From the NCBI GenBank assembly GCA_003116995.1, contig BDSL01000057.1, positions 372,001-436,000 of the forward strand: DNA of 64,000 nt, given 5' to 3'. Below the pieces are notes generated by a model. It was not told the origin of the DNA and ran no database searches. It saw only the letters and a program-made list of their open reading frames with translations. Positions 20,443 to 33,900 of the stretch are shown one piece after another. The translations under genes were made by a program, and so were the position numbers. Numbering within the stretch: position 1 is the first letter of the stretch; the number at the start of each line of letters is the position of its first letter. The DNA is from Yamagishiella unicocca. Its lineage: Eukaryota; Chlorophyta; Chlorophyceae; Chlamydomonadales; Volvocaceae.

Positions 20443-23405
20443 TTACTTGGCGTCGGCCACACGCTTGGTAACGCGGGCAACGAAACCCGCCTTGATAGCT
20501 TGTACGGTCCTTGATGCGCCGCACTGCGAGGGCATCGAGTGCGGGATGACAGGCAGTAAATGACAGCTGTCAACATGAGACCCAGGTAACAGCTATGGAC
20601 CAGGCATACCAGCGTAGGCCAATAGGGACAGTACTGCGCTAGACTTATCAGGAGGACTTGGGTTTAATCCCTGACACCCTGCTGGGATGCAGTAGATGCA
20701 GGTCTGATTCTGCCGCCGATCCAATGCTTGAGCTCATGGAAATTGAAGTATGGTGGTCTAGGGTTCAGGTCCCCGAGGGACGAGTCCTCGGTCGAGTTTT
20801 ATTGAAGAGAGCACTGGAACATTAGAGCCATGTCTCCGGCAAGGTGCACGAGCTGGCCTTGTCCCGCAGCGATAGTGTGGCAAGTCAGCTTAGCTGCGAT
20901 TGTGAGTTCTCATTGGTGACCATGCGATTGTGAGTTCTCATTGGTTACGGGCTGCCGCGGAACCCGATCAAAGGCCCAGCAGGGAGCAACCGTGTGGCTG
21001 AATTGGTTGATACAGGTAAGATGCCGATATAATGGCCCAGTCAGCAGTATAGGTTGTGCTGCTGTATGATTGTGCTGTGCGGTATGTAACTGTAGGCATG
21101 CGTGTCTAGCAAAACTAGCTTGCTCACCACTAGGTGCCTCCCTAACTCGATCGGTATAACAAATATATTGTACACGGACCGGTGCCGTACGTATTATTAT
21201 CCAACGGCATGTACGGCATGCTGCACTGTCCGCAAGTTATGCATCTGAACGTTCGCGCCAGTGCTAGATGCAATGGCAGCTTCACAGCGCTGCCAGTGAA
21301 AGCAAAAGAGCACCACCCAACAGGACGCAACACCCATACCCATTGCCATATCGGGGCGTACCTGCTGGCACCGCAGGTGCATAAGGCGGGTGGCGCTGTC
21401 CTTATCTAGGAGCGTGTCCACGCTCTTGCAGCCAGGGCACAGGACGTACCTGCGGCAGGGAGGACAGGAAGACATTTCATTGCACGTGCAGGGTGTTGCC
21501 GGACCCGCTACAGGGTGCAAGCCGGTTAGCACCGGGAGGATGGATGATGGGTTCACTAGGGAAGGACTAACCGCGCCAGACAACGCATCTCCTGCCACGG
21601 AGCAAGTCGAGGACGGAGTAAAAAGCTCGAAAATACAAATCGCTGAGGGTGTGACCCAAAGAGGTGAACCTGCGGCTCTGAAAGGACGGGGCCGGACTCA
21701 GTAGCTGCCCTGGAGACCCCTTCACGCATACAGTACCCCGTGGATGTTGCCCCCGACGGAGATGGCACGGAGGGCTGGCACTTCACACAACATGACTCAC
21801 TCGTTGACATAGCGCCGAAGCACGGTTTCGAAAGACTTGGGCAGGAAGCGGCCCTTCACGATCAGGCGCTGCTGGCCGTCCAAGTTGCCGCTGGTTCCCA
21901 GCTCCGCAAGCAGGTACTGCGAAACATGCTCGTGCTGGCGGTTCATGGCTTTGCAGAGGTCCATGAAGTTGGTGAACACAGTCTTCTTGGTGCCTTCGCG
22001 CGCCACTTGAGGCGGTTTGAGTACCGTACGGCGGCGCTCGCCTGTTAGCTCTGGGTTCTTCTCGCGCAGGATGCCGAAGACGCGCTCTGCGAGGAAAGCC
22101 AGGAGGCAGAGCGGGTGTGCGTGTTACTGTTAGGGTGCAAAGATGCATCATGCCTTGAGACGGTCCTTACGGCCACTGCCCCAGCTTGCTAGGATGATTG
22201 ACAACTCGATAGCCCGGTCCGAGAAGCACGGCGGTACCACGTATAGTGCAAGTCCGGGCAAGGCGTGCTGTTATGAGCGCGTCGAGGGACCACGGACGAG
22301 CTGTGATCAAGGCAAAGACAGTGCTCGTTATGCTTGCTGCTTTTTATGGCGTCGGTTATGTAGCAGTGCCAACCTCCCAGGTCCAGCTGTAAAATCCCCT
22401 TTCCCTGGTATGTCGGTTCGCAGGCTTTACCAGCACGCCTGGTATGACCCGCAATCTGGCAGCGCACCGCAGTCACGGACGATCGTCAACTTAGCATGGC
22501 GAAGAACCTGGATTATTGAAGAACTCCGCAGAAATCATACAGCTAGGGCCCCTTGTCCATATCCCTGCCTCAAAGCCAACGCTCGCTAAGCCTGCTTGCT
22601 GAGAATGCTCGTGGCCACTGGGCTCGTGTTTGCTCACCCAGTAGCTCCTCATAATCGTAGTCGCGGTCTGCTCCGGACCATGGAAATTTTCCCGCGGCCT
22701 TCTCCTGGTTGTCATCCACTGGCCCGGCAGTGCCCTCCTCGCCCTCCTCCACCTCCCCCTCGTCTTGGCGGGTCTGCAGGCAATCCAAGCCGGACAGCAC
22801 CGCAAGTCAAGCAGGAATACGCCGCTTCAGGGTTGCATACGGATTCGTCCCAGGACGAATAACACACGTGGAGTGAAGGGGTGAGGCAGTGATAACCCCC
22901 TGGACACTGGGTCCGGAGTGGGCAGCACACGGGGATATGCAATGGTTAGGGGAATCCAATTAATTCCCCTGTACCCACCCACCTTCTTTTTCTTTTTCTT
23001 CTTCTTGCTCAGGTCCAAATCCAAGGACATCTCCATTCCATCGTCGCCTTCACCCACTGGCGCCGCAGGTGCAGCGGCGGCCTCACCACCACCTTCCTGC
23101 TCAGCGAAGAACGCCCCCGATCACAAACAATTACTAATGGACTGAACAACATAGGGCGACTGCTGTTCTGCAAACGTCATTTATCCACGGAAAAGACGAA
23201 GCCTACCAGATCGAGCACCAGGTCCTTCTTCTTCTTTTTCTTCTTCTTGCCCAAGTCCAGGCTTAGCTCATCATTGTCCGCGACTGCACAACAGTCCAGG
23301 TTTCAATGCCTCTCCTTCAGGCAGCTGGCCGCCGTCGCTGCGATACTTACCTTCAAGCTCCTTCACACCCTCCGCGACCTGATCGACCTCGTCATCCTGC
23401 GCCAT
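20443..23405 (-). CDS. EIF2S2: Translation initiation factor eIF2 subunit beta
   Basis: Seven exons (minus): 23405-23351, 23283-23207, 23096-22983, 22773-22638, 22086-21801, 21449-21362 and 20523-20443; 279 codons (278 aa), within the usual 270-330 range. Two eight-lysine blocks (residues 31-38 and 75-82) sit in separate exons; such blocks bind eIF5 and the eIF2B epsilon subunit. The conserved core begins at FPWSGADRDYDYEELL and continues with RVFGILREKNPEL, FTNFMDLCKAMNR, LLAELGTSGNLDGQQRL and KGRFLPKSFETVLRRYVNEY. A C2-C2 zinc finger follows: Cys227, Cys230, Cys250 and Cys253. The C-terminus VQAIKAGFVARV is typical. The protein is part of the eIF2 complex that delivers initiator Met-tRNA to the 40S subunit in the cytosol. 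Yeast and human proteins have three Lys blocks; only two are seen here. Confidence 0.96.
20895..20946. repeat. Direct repeat of a 23-bp unit in eIF2 beta intron 6
   Basis: tgcgattgtgagttctcatt plus ggt occurs twice, 28 bases apart (starts 20895 and 20923), inside the 838-base last intron. A short GC hairpin (ccgaggga...tcctcgg) lies about 110 bases upstream at 20780-20800. No small RNA family is recognised. Confidence 0.8.
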
Positions 23406-26400
23406 TACAAATCCATAGCTAATTCCACAAAGCCCGTCGTTGAGCACAAACACAGAGACAAAGCTCACCTCCATGGCGCCCGCAGTTTTCGTTAGGCGGG
23501 TTGCTTGTAACAATTGTAGTAAACGGATGCAACAAGGGTACGTGAGGCAACAATTTTGTCGAAAACAAACCTCGGTTGCAATCCGGCGAAAAATTCTGCT
23601 GCCACGCAAGGCCCGAGTAGTCAGCCGCCACTCTGCATAAAAGCCCACGGCGAACACAGAGAGTTCATTCTTGAGATCGGTATTCTGTAATCACTTCCTC
23701 TTGGACACATGACAAGCAGGCTATGGCCGTGGCATCTGCCATAGGTTTTCCGTCGGCAATGCCTGCTAAAGTTTGGCACCGCTGCTCGGCCTCGGAAGTT
23801 CGCTTCGCAGCACGCGGCTCATGCGATTGCGGCGATGGATCCTTTCGTCAGAAGGGAGCTCCTGGCCTCATTGGAGGAGTGCCCTACACTGGGGCGGCGC
23901 CGCCGGAATCTTCGGTTCCGCTGCGCACGCTTCCTGGTTAGCTGGATGTGCTCAACCTACCATTTTGGTAAGTGAAGTTTAAACCCACAGGCACTGGCGT
24001 GTCCGAGCGGCTCTTGCTTGGGCGCGAAGTAGATATGTCGGCTATGAGGATACACGGGTTCCCTCTACTGATTCCGATGAGGATTAACTCGGCACGGAAT
24101 CGAATCACTTAAGCCATTACTGAGCCGTCAATTGCTGGATGTGCGCCAGGGAGCTTGCACGCATACACGCCTAGTCTGATGACATGTGTCGCATGTGTCA
24201 CAAATTGCTCTCTATAGGCGTTACTGGGTGTGCTTGTGCAGTGTGCACCAGGTGTCACGGAGAGCGCACATTGCCTAATGCCAGAATTAAAACCAGCTCA
24301 GTCCTTCTCCTACAGTAGGTCTCGTGCTGACCTGTCTCCTGGCACACTCATTGCCGATGTTATTTTGCAAAGATGTTATTGAATGTTCGCACGAATATAT
24401 TACGCACACTCACTAACCCCGGGCGGCAGTCCCCGTTAGTGGATTTGTGCGTCCCAATGACGTGTGCCATAGTTGCGGCTTACCGCCGGAGGTCACGTGT
24501 TGCAGCATGGTTTCGCACTGCCTGGCTGCGTCAAGCTATCTCTGACATCGCACACCATACAAATATACCCCCCCTTGCCACGGCTGTGGTAGCTGCCACG
24601 GTAGCATGGACCTCACCTGTCTAAGGGCGTGGGTACAGGGACGAATTACACTCATAGGAAACTGAATTTGCTTTGTCTGTGGCTCATTCGGTGCCAAGTA
24701 GTGTCGACATATATTAACTTGAATCATTTCTGTATTGCCTATTGGGTTCCTCCAACTTGTCGATGATGACATCTTATCTGTCAATCCACTGAGCCTGTAT
24801 AAGGCCTGATGTGACAACCTCTAAGAAGTCCTGAGACACAATACGGCAGTTGCTGTCCCTCGCTGCTTACCCCTTGCACTAATGCACAACATTTGCTATT
24901 ACGTGAACCGATTGATGATTCAAACTAAAAAAATGGAATTACCGTCTGATATACATGACGAGAACTGGCTGCCTGACGGTTCATGGTTTGTTTTCCGACT
25001 TGGTCTTTCAAGGCATGATGGCCAATGATTCATTATTAAAGTAGTGGAGGTACTCCTGTCACACGCTGGCAATGAGGATGACCACATTTATCAGTCTTCA
25101 ACATGAGGCCCACTCAACGCCGACAGGTAGCATCCTTACTTCGTACACACCCACGCATGAACCAGCACCCGCAATTGCACCCAACCGGCCTATGACGAAT
25201 CAAGATACAGACCTAATATATTTACTGAAACTATTGATGTTTCTCATCTAAGGGACTGAGGCCAAAAGCGGGTGTTCTGTTCTTCAGTTTGGTTTGCATT
25301 CACACGTATTCACCGCACCTTGTTGCATGAAGGCTGCACCATATTATAGCACTTCTGATGTGCCTGGCGGGGCTTGTTTTGTGTTTGCGCTGCACCCAGC
25401 TCATGGTCAGGGGAGGATACGGCAATGGGACATTCCGACCAGAAAATCTGCCTGCCTCATACTTTTTTTGGTTGTAACGGTTACAGTGGGTTCCAGACCA
25501 AGAGGTAGAACCATCGGGCGCATCGCCTGACACTGAACAAGACGGACTGAGCATCCTTATTAGTTGTATCCGCTCAAACATACAAATTATAGCCATACCA
25601 CACCGAAGAAGCATGGGTCAGTATGTAACTCGTTATGCCTCCAGATTGGCTTGCTTCTCAAGCCTCCGATTCATGCGACGGCTAACACAGCCTGGCATGT
25701 ATCACATACGCAGCGGGCTAGACATGTTCACGCAAGCACCACACAACCACACACATGGTAGCTGTGGTCCCAGTTGCAGTGGCGACCAGGACTAAGCCAA
25801 ACGGCGCCCTCGACGTAGGCACACCCACCTTTGAAGGCTGTCGTGACACAATGCGTGGCTGACACAGTGTAGTCATTTGGCTGTGGTCGACGTTCTTAGG
25901 GCGCTCAGGGTTCCTAGCTTCCCTACGAACTCCACGTGTCAATCGCAAACCTGCTGCTACTGACGGGTAGCGGGTATTATGATACGCTTTGTTTCAGACT
26001 CCGGTATACGTTCTCGCACGGCATTTCCGTGCTCGCCGATAAGTATGATATAAATGCCTGCACATGTGAAATGGTTAAACTAGATGGCACTGAGCGCAAT
26101 TGGGTGGCAAATTCGTTTGTTTGGTGAATGAACGACCCAGGTACATGGACTCGGGAGTTGACTCAAGTAACGGGTTCTCTCAGAGGTAAAATCAGAAAAC
26201 CCGAGGCTACCGAGGATATCAAAACCGGGTCGTTCTCGTTGTCTTCCATTCCCCTCACTGTCATACGGACACCATTTGCCAACACGGTTGTTGGCCCCTG
26301 ATGGATAATGGAACAGACGCAATACGCATCGAAGCATCAATGATGCGTCGTATGCAACGGACCGACGCCCGATTGCAGAAAAAACGTGCATAACCGCCGT

Positions 26401-26595
26401 CATACCCCTGTCCCACGAGTTGCCAGGAGAGCAGCCCCACTACCACTTCACAGCGTCCATAGATCTGCACTACCGTCGCGAGGACAACATGTCACCACGG
26501 AACCCTATGAAAAGCCAGGGCGCGGTATGGTATTTACTGACCACATCTGCTGTGCATTGTGGCATGGCCGCGAGGCTGGGCTACGGCATTCATCA
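23406..26595. other. Long AT-richer intergenic region upstream of eIF2 beta
   Basis: About 3.2 kb without a supported gene. It should hold the eIF2 beta promoter (near 23406) and the DRC3 3' UTR (near 26595). Short open frames are scattered on both strands without family features or splice partners. A copy of a dispersed repeat lies at 25465-25520. Confidence 0.55.
25465..25520 (-). repeat. Dispersed ~50-bp repeat (copy 1)
   Basis: On the minus strand this reads cccgatggttct, six unlike bases, ttggtctggaacccactgta, then rccgttacaac. A second copy lies at 50185-50234 on the plus strand with only a few differences, and a shortened third resemblance at 49133-49157. It contains the palindrome TGTAACGGTTACA. 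It could be the end of a transposon family, but no transposase or target-site duplication is visible. Confidence 0.7.
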
Positions 26596-29500
26596 TTACA
26601 CCTCGCCGCCATCCTCATCACCGGCCAGCTCATCGAGCTCAAGCATGTTGCGCTCGACGTAATTGATGATCTCCGAGATGCGGTCGCGGTTGCGCTTGGT
26701 GGACCAAGTGGCGTTGGACGACGTGAGGTCGTTGGCCCCCCGCAGCTCCTGGCTGATCAGCCGGTCCTCCACGGCATCAATCTTCTGCATGTGCGCGTCA
26801 TGGCTTGCTTGCAGCGCGTTCATCAGGCTGTCCTTGTCCTGGGGGGAGGAAATATGTGCACAGGCCGCCAACCCAATTAGCGGCCAGGTAGACAGGTTCG
26901 ACTTTCATGTGGACAAGATATGGTGCCACTTGCGGTAGCCGTCCCAACCCGACGGGCATATTTATGCGTGCGTACGGCCCAAAGCGCCCACACGGGGACA
27001 GGCTAGCGCAAAACGGATGCGTTTGATTTCCATGCCACCATATAGTACAGGCATCTGAAAATAATTCAGACCAGCAACATGGGTCTGGTGCCAGCAATCT
27101 CACAAAACCCTGGGCCAAGCCCGTGCGGACGAACCTGCAGCAGCGTCCGCGCGTCCTCGGGTAGGCTCTCGATGTCGCTGTTTTCCTGGTTGTACTTCTC
27201 AAAGACCGTCATGGCCACCGACGTCAGCTGGTTGAAGAAGGAGTTTTGCAGGTCGCGGACCTGCGTGAAGTGGGTGTTGTACTGGCCCTTGTTCATCTCC
27301 GCCAGCTCCGAGTACGCGCGGTCAAACTCCTGCACGAGACCGTCCAAGATCTCCACGGCCTCCATCTCAATCGCCATCAGCTGGTCCTTGAGCGCCATCA
27401 GCTTGACCTGCACGGCGCAAGTTTGTGGATGCTTGTCGCAAGGGAAAGGATCACCTCCCACCATCTGCGAGCTCTACTCGAGGCGCAGCAGCGTGCTCGT
27501 ACCTTGAGGTTCAGGATCTGGTTGTCCGCCAGCGCCGGGTTGTCGGAGACAGTGCGAGACGTGTGCTTCTTGGCCTTCTCGAACTCCACAATGAGCTTGC
27601 GCGCTTCCGTGTCCTTCTCGTCCAGGTATGCCCGCACGACGTTGAGCCACTCCTCGTACTCGGCCTTCTTCCTGTTGTGCTGCTCCAGGATAGCAACCTG
27701 CGCATCAGGGGGTTGGGGCAGGGATTTGACACCAGCCGACCCACAGCGTTGACAGCGAGGGGCTGCCAGGGTAGGCACAAGCCCAGGGCGGCAACGGCCA
27801 TGGACATCAGACGTCAGACGGCCGCCAGGCGGCCTGATCGTGCGAAGCCACACACTTAGGCATTATGTTTTCGTGTTGGGCCGGGATTCCAACATGGCTG
27901 CGAAGCGCACCTTGAACTCGTCCGTGGCAACGTTGAACTTGTCGCGGATGTCGTTCCAAGGGTCGAGAAGGTTCGGCACCTGACTGAGCCGTGGCCACTC
28001 GGGGTCCTCCTTGACCTGCGTGGAAGGCAATTCCGCACCACAATGTCAAGCATCCAAGACTGAGCTCAGCGCTTAAAATCGGGTCCGTGCCCCGCATGGA
28101 CCTTACGGTGCCATCGCTCGCAGCGCCCCCTTACCGCCCCAGCGTGCCCCATTTGCAAACGCAGTGCCCACGGACAAGGGCCCCGAATCCCGGGCCATGT
28201 ATGCAAGAGAAGCAAACATGGCGTCGGTCTAGCTATCAGCGGCGATCTACAGGCCGTGCCGCAATTGGCGCGGCCTGGGCACGCTTCCACTAGCTACGGT
28301 ATACGGGTGCCACCCTTCAGGGTCCCCACCATGTCATCGGCGAGCGTCTCAACGCCCTCCAGGTTTGCTTGCGTCATGAGCTTGTTGTGCGCGTCACGCT
28401 CCGCGTTCAGCTTTTCCTCCTGCACCTGCTGCTCCTCACGCTCTTGGAGATCGATCATCTCGTCCTGTTAATAACGCACAGCACGCAGGAACGACAGAAG
28501 ATATGTGAAACGCAACAACCCGACAAGATGTAACCAAACTGGGTGCCCTTCTGCTGGGGCTGCGACTGTGGTGTATCCAAGCGTGGGTGGCAGCTGTCAT
28601 ACCGTGCACCCATTAGATGACAGCACATGGCTATACATGGCTTCCTAAAGGTGACATGTCTTCGTTTCTAGATCATGCGGCTCCGACCGAATGTCATCGG
28701 GCGTATCTTGTCTCCCTGTGCATGATGCAGCCGGCATGGGGCGAAGAAGCTGCACGCGTGACTTGCTCCCCAATCCCTGTGCGTTCCCCTTCATGTCATC
28801 CAGGACACGCGTTTGCCTCCGAAGCGCCCAGTGGCTGTTCCGTACACCCACACGCGCCGTAGTCACGAAAGGGTATGTCCCCTACGCGCTTTGGCGTTTT
28901 GAATGTTAGCAACACTTTTTTTCCCGACACCCGCATTCTCGCAGCTTCCAAGCTGGCAGCAAGCAAATGGGACGGACCTGGTACTGCTCGCGTGCTGCCT
29001 GCACGTCGGCGGGGTTGACGCGCCGGTAATCCAGATAGATGAGGTCCTTGATGTGCGAAAGCACGTACGGTCGGTAGTCGTGGTTCTTGCAAATGGGGTT
29101 ACCCGCTAGGTTGACCAGCCGCAGCTGCTTAAACTGCCGAAGGTACAGGACTTGATTGATTTCCACCACTTGGTTGTTGCCTGTTTGCAGTTGGGAGTTG
29201 GCGATTTAGACGTGGCCACTTACTAGGTTAAAGCCAGCACAGTGTGTGTTTGCTCGCATTGGAATTTGTATGGTAAATACAGTGTTTAGCTGGTTGAAGC
29301 ACGCAGGAGGATTAAGAGTTAGCCGGTTGCCAATTGGCCTGTGGTGACAATAGAGCCATGGCCAGCTGACCTGTCTCAGCGTGAGATTTCCCAAACATTC
29401 GCCACCGGGATCCTGTTTGTACGTCGGCTTATAAAACATGTGTCACCCACCCTGTCGCGCTCACCCAGTGACAAGACGTTGAGGTTGAGAAGCGTGTCCA

Positions 29501-30357
29501 GGTTCTCAATCTTCGTGATTTGGTTGCTGAACAGCGAGAGATCCACCAGCTTCGTTAGCGTATCCAGTCCGCCGATGGCGGTGATGCGATTGAAGGACAG
29601 GTCCAGCCAGGAAAGGTTGACCTACATGGGGGCCATTGCGGACCCTCAATTGAGCAGGCTCAGCATGGCATCGTGCAGCCATCCACCCGTGTCACAATGC
29701 ACCGGCAGGCCGTATCATGCAAGGGCGCTTCAGCATGTGTTCGGTCCCCCAATCGAGGCTCTCTGGACAGGTCGTTGCGCCCGCACCTCATTACACAGCC
29801 TGATACACCGTGGTAGCGTCTCAAGCGGTTTTGCCATTTGACAGCTAAGATTTCCGTTGCGCGTAAATAAGCTGAGGCCAACGCAAGCCCCTACAGTTGC
29901 ACTAAGCTTGTCCTTTGACAGGGCCCCTAGCCAAGGGCGAAACCCCAGGCCCAACCCCCAGATGATGACTTGCGCGCTTCCCCAGAGGGGCGCTGTTCGA
30001 CCCACCAGATGTCCCAAGTTCTCAATTTTTGTTATCTGGTTGTTATCCAGCTGCAGCTTAGTGAGATTGTCGAGACCCCTAAGGTTATCGACGCATGCCA
30101 GGTTTTTAAAGCTGAACGCCAGACATTCCACGTCCCGAAAGGGCATGCTACGCTTCTTGTTCGCCGCTGTATCAGGCTCGCCACCTTGGATCTGCGGAAA
30201 GTTGTGCGGAGCTGGACGCGTCGGCCTCCATGTCGCCTAACGCCTAAGAACGACGACTAGGGCGCAATCTGTGTCATACCTGGATGCATTCTCGTGTAAG
30301 TGCATCGGTGATGACATTGGGCTCCACCTCTGCTATCAGCCGCTCTAAGCTAGGCAT
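26596..30357 (-). CDS. DRC3: Dynein regulatory complex subunit 3 (DRC3 / LRRC48 / FAP134)
   Basis: Nine exons (minus): 30357-30280, 30191-30006, 29621-29465, 29180-28978, 28464-28330, 28015-27911, 27697-27503, 27407-27135 and 26838-26596; 525 codons (524 aa), matching the 523 aa of human DRC3. Residues about 40-200 carry leucine-rich repeats: [57 protein letters not shown] and [20 protein letters not shown], closed by the LRR cap motif [10 protein letters not shown]. The rest is coiled coil ([48 protein letters not shown]) ending [16 protein letters not shown]3 belongs to the nexin-dynein regulatory complex on axonemal doublets and tunes inner-arm dynein and waveform. The stop codon itself is part of a TGTAA. 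It is divergent from the arabinosyltransferase-like gene. Confidence 0.96.
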
Positions 30358-30901
30358 GTTTTGTCACCGCGGCCCAGAACAGCTGCCTTCTTAAGGAACG
30401 TGTCGCATCCAATGCTCATTCATCAGTAAGAAAACTAAAGCTACGTATGATTGTTCCGCTGACGCAACGTTTCCTGTTTCCACGTAATGTTTATGCCGAC
30501 ATCGAAGAAACGGATAAAGCCTGAGTATTATCGCGTAAGGTCGAGCTTGTCGCGCACAAAATAAACATCAATTAGTGTAGTAAGTCAATGTATTAATGTC
30601 GTGCCGTACATGACGGCTTGTACTTTCCTCCTCTTGCGCAAGTTGATCAGGTCCTGTAATGTTGCATCAAGTTTAAACTTCTTGTCGTTGACGCATACCC
30701 AACCTAACCCAACAACCACTGCCCTTGCGCAACAGCTTGGTGTGCTGTAACCTAGGCGCTCTTTCAAAGCCGACCACCCCTTCGAGATCGTGATCATACT
30801 GCTATAACAGCTCACTGCGTGCGTATATGCACGGTGGTAGAGTCCAATAACCTGCCGATCATCAGAACGCCGTAGGGAGACGCACACCGCAACAAAGTAG
30901 A
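30358..30901. promoter_or_regulatory. Divergent promoter interval between DRC3 (-) and the HPAT-like gene (+)
   Basis: Start codons of the two divergent genes are 544 bases apart. The interval is AT-richer than the exons and contains no other coding sequence. No repeated box or clear TATA element stands out. Confidence 0.5.
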
Positions 30902-33900
30902 ATGCAGGGTCGACGAGGCGTGGGCCGTGCGGAGCCCATAACGGGATGGCACAAGTTGGGAGCTGTTGTTATGGGCATTCTGGCCGGCTACCTTCTTGGA
31001 GCAGCGCTGATGGAGACGGTCGTTATGGTAAGTGGTCGCTTGCAACTCAGAACTCACCATATGCAAACTGAGCAATGATCGTTTTCGTTTCATATCGCCG
31101 TGTTGGCATGTGTTGGTTGAGGTCGTCGGAGGGACACCGCTTCCAACCCACCCTTAAGTACCGGTGCGTGGGCGTGCCGTTTCCCTACAGTTTTACTCCA
31201 CTCCCGTGACACCGACAGCTGTTGCCCTCGGCGGCACTCCAGCGGTGACAGTGAGTAAAGGTAAGAGTAAGAGGCTTCTCTGTGTTGTCTGTGCATGCCT
31301 TCGTGAGGGCGTCGACTGGAGGTTACATGTCGCTTAAACTGTGTATCTTCCTTTCGACAAGGGTTCATGTAGTGCAACTGCACTGACGCGGCAGTTGTTT
31401 TCCCCGGCAGGTTTCGATCGCGGTTCTGCGACTAAACCCTCTTTGGCCGTGGTATCGTGCGGTCGAACCCTATTCCTTCGTGAACAGGCACCGCTGCCGT
31501 GGATAAAGTGAAAGGGGATGGGAAGACGATCCACTCTGTGCTAACCAGCAACGGCAGCCCCTATCAGAATTTTCAAGGGAGGATTATGTAAGTGTTGCAG
31601 CCACATCGTTTGGGGACGGGTTGGGGTGTGCAGGGCCAAGGGCGCAACAGCCAGCGTGCGTCCAACGGTCCAGCAAGTGTGCAGGAGCTTCCGGAATACT
31701 CAACGAGCTGTGCTGGCCTGCTTTTGTGTTGGAAGTTGATCCCCAGCGCACGCAGCATGCCCAGTCCGCTCGCCCCCCACCCTGTTGATTGCGCGGCGGC
31801 AGGCCCAAAGAATCCTCCACCAAAACCGGGGGCAACACGATACACAGCATCTTTACGTGCGGTGGGGACTATTACCAGGATTTTCAAAGTCGGATCATGT
31901 GAGTTACGTTATGTCTCCATGTGGGCGATCAGCTCAACAGTGCGCGCCACCAAAGCCAGCGGCTCCATAGCTAGGAATGCGCGTTGCGCTGGCTCGTGCT
32001 ACGCTGTGCGCGCAGCATGACTCGCACACGCGCCAAGGCGGCCAAGCCAGGCTCGTACCGTGCGCGTGGGACTCGGAATCCAGCGCCGAAACCGAGGCGC
32101 TTCGCGTTCGCTCTTCCTGGATCACGACGGGTCTTGCTCCTGCTTTCCTTCTGTTGCCACCTCAACTCAAGGTCAGGGCAGTTGCTTGAGCTCCTCCCAA
32201 TTCTACTGTGTAGGTACGGCACGTACAAGCTGGTCCAGCAGATGCCAGGCGGGGAGAAGCTGACGGGCTTTACTCGCATTCTGCACCGGATGAAGCCGGA
32301 TGAGCTGATGGATGAGGTAGGGGAATCCGTAAGCAGCAGTTTTATACCTCGCCCGGACGCACATGACAGCATGGCTATCCTCAGAACATGGCGTGCGGAT
32401 CGATGGGTTTTGCTATCTGGATCACCTTTCATTTTCGTCGCAACTCGTGAGCTAACAACGACCTGCCGGTCGACGTGCTCCCGCAGATCCCCACGTTCCG
32501 AGCGGACCCCCTGCACCCCAAGTGCGACGAGTGGTGTGACTTCCCGGTGGCAGACCGCCCCAATGCGGTGGCCCAGTGGATCCGCGCTGCGGCAGCGGAT
32601 CCAAACATGATCCAAGGCACCTGGATCCTCCTGCTCGAGTGCGATTACGTGTGGCTGCGACCAGTGCAGGCGCCCGATGCGAGCGACAACTCGTGAGTGT
32701 GGGCAAGGGAGAGGTTCCTGGGACGATTTCATTAACGGCACCGTGACTCGGTGGCCGCAATGTCGCGGCCGTGCGCAGCTCTGGCGCGCCTGCCTTGACG
32801 CAGTCTCTTCTAGTTACTGTGACTTTGCCCAACAATGATAGCGTGTATGCTGCACGCGGTTGCTGTTCTCGTGATGATATGCCTGACATGCCTACCAAGC
32901 ACGCCGCAAAGAGGAAGTGGTAAAGAGGGCCTTGCGAAGGACCCATCGATCCCACTGCCCATTCATGACGTTTTGTGCTTATGCTCCCTGTGGCAGGGCT
33001 GTGGGTTTCCAGTTTATGTTCGACTATATCATGCCAGAGCATCCAAGTAGGTACCGTACGGTCAAACACGGCTGTTTCGCCTTGCACCGACACATGGTTC
33101 CTATTTCGGGATCGGAGCAGTGTTAAACGGGTAGAGTCCGCGATGGTAGCGGCACATTGGGCAAGGGGAACGCTGGGAAAAGCATGACCTCCATGAAGCA
33201 GGCTGTGTCGCGAAGCACATGAAGTAAGGGGATGTGGCGAAACTGAGTGAACCTCGAGCAACAAGCCCTGGTAATCCTGCCTGAAGGGGCGGTGTGTGAA
33301 CATGAATCGTAAGTTCGTAACGTTTCGTGCCAAAGCGTAGTCTCGTGCCCAAAGCGTAGTCACACTACTGGCCCACTCCGTCGCCATTGCCGCCTTTGGT
33401 TTGCTTGTTGCACGCACACTGGACTGTGCCGCCCGAAAGGCTGCTTACACCCGCAACATGCTGCCCTTCTCCACCACGCGCTTGTGCCCAGACGCTGTGC
33501 CATACATGAACAAGCTGTCCGCCGGCCGTGTTGAGCCAGCGAAAATCCCGCGTTCTGGGCCCGCACCGGTGCTGATTCGGTACACTGACCTTGCCGGAGT
33601 CGTCCCCGAATGGGAGCGGCTTACGGCGGATATCGAGGCCGATCCCGAGGCGGTCAAGCAGCTGGACTGGGTTCGCGAGATGTATGCATGGGACATTGCG
33701 CTGGCCCTCCGCAATGTGACTCTGGTGACAGAGACGCCGCCTCACAGCAGGCTCATTGCTCAACCGCCGCACGACCTAACATTGGGCGATGCAGCGATGT
33801 GCCACTACACCTGGTGGGTTGAGTAATCTTGGGTTGGCGGGGCTAAGTTTAGCGTGTGTTTGAGGATGACTGAAATGTTCTAGGACTGTTTCGGTGGGGC

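Noticed and set aside
20760..20800. Hairpin with gggttcaggtcc resembling a tRNA T-arm
   Set aside because: No acceptor stem, anticodon arm or terminator can be fitted around it. It lies inside an eIF2 beta intron.
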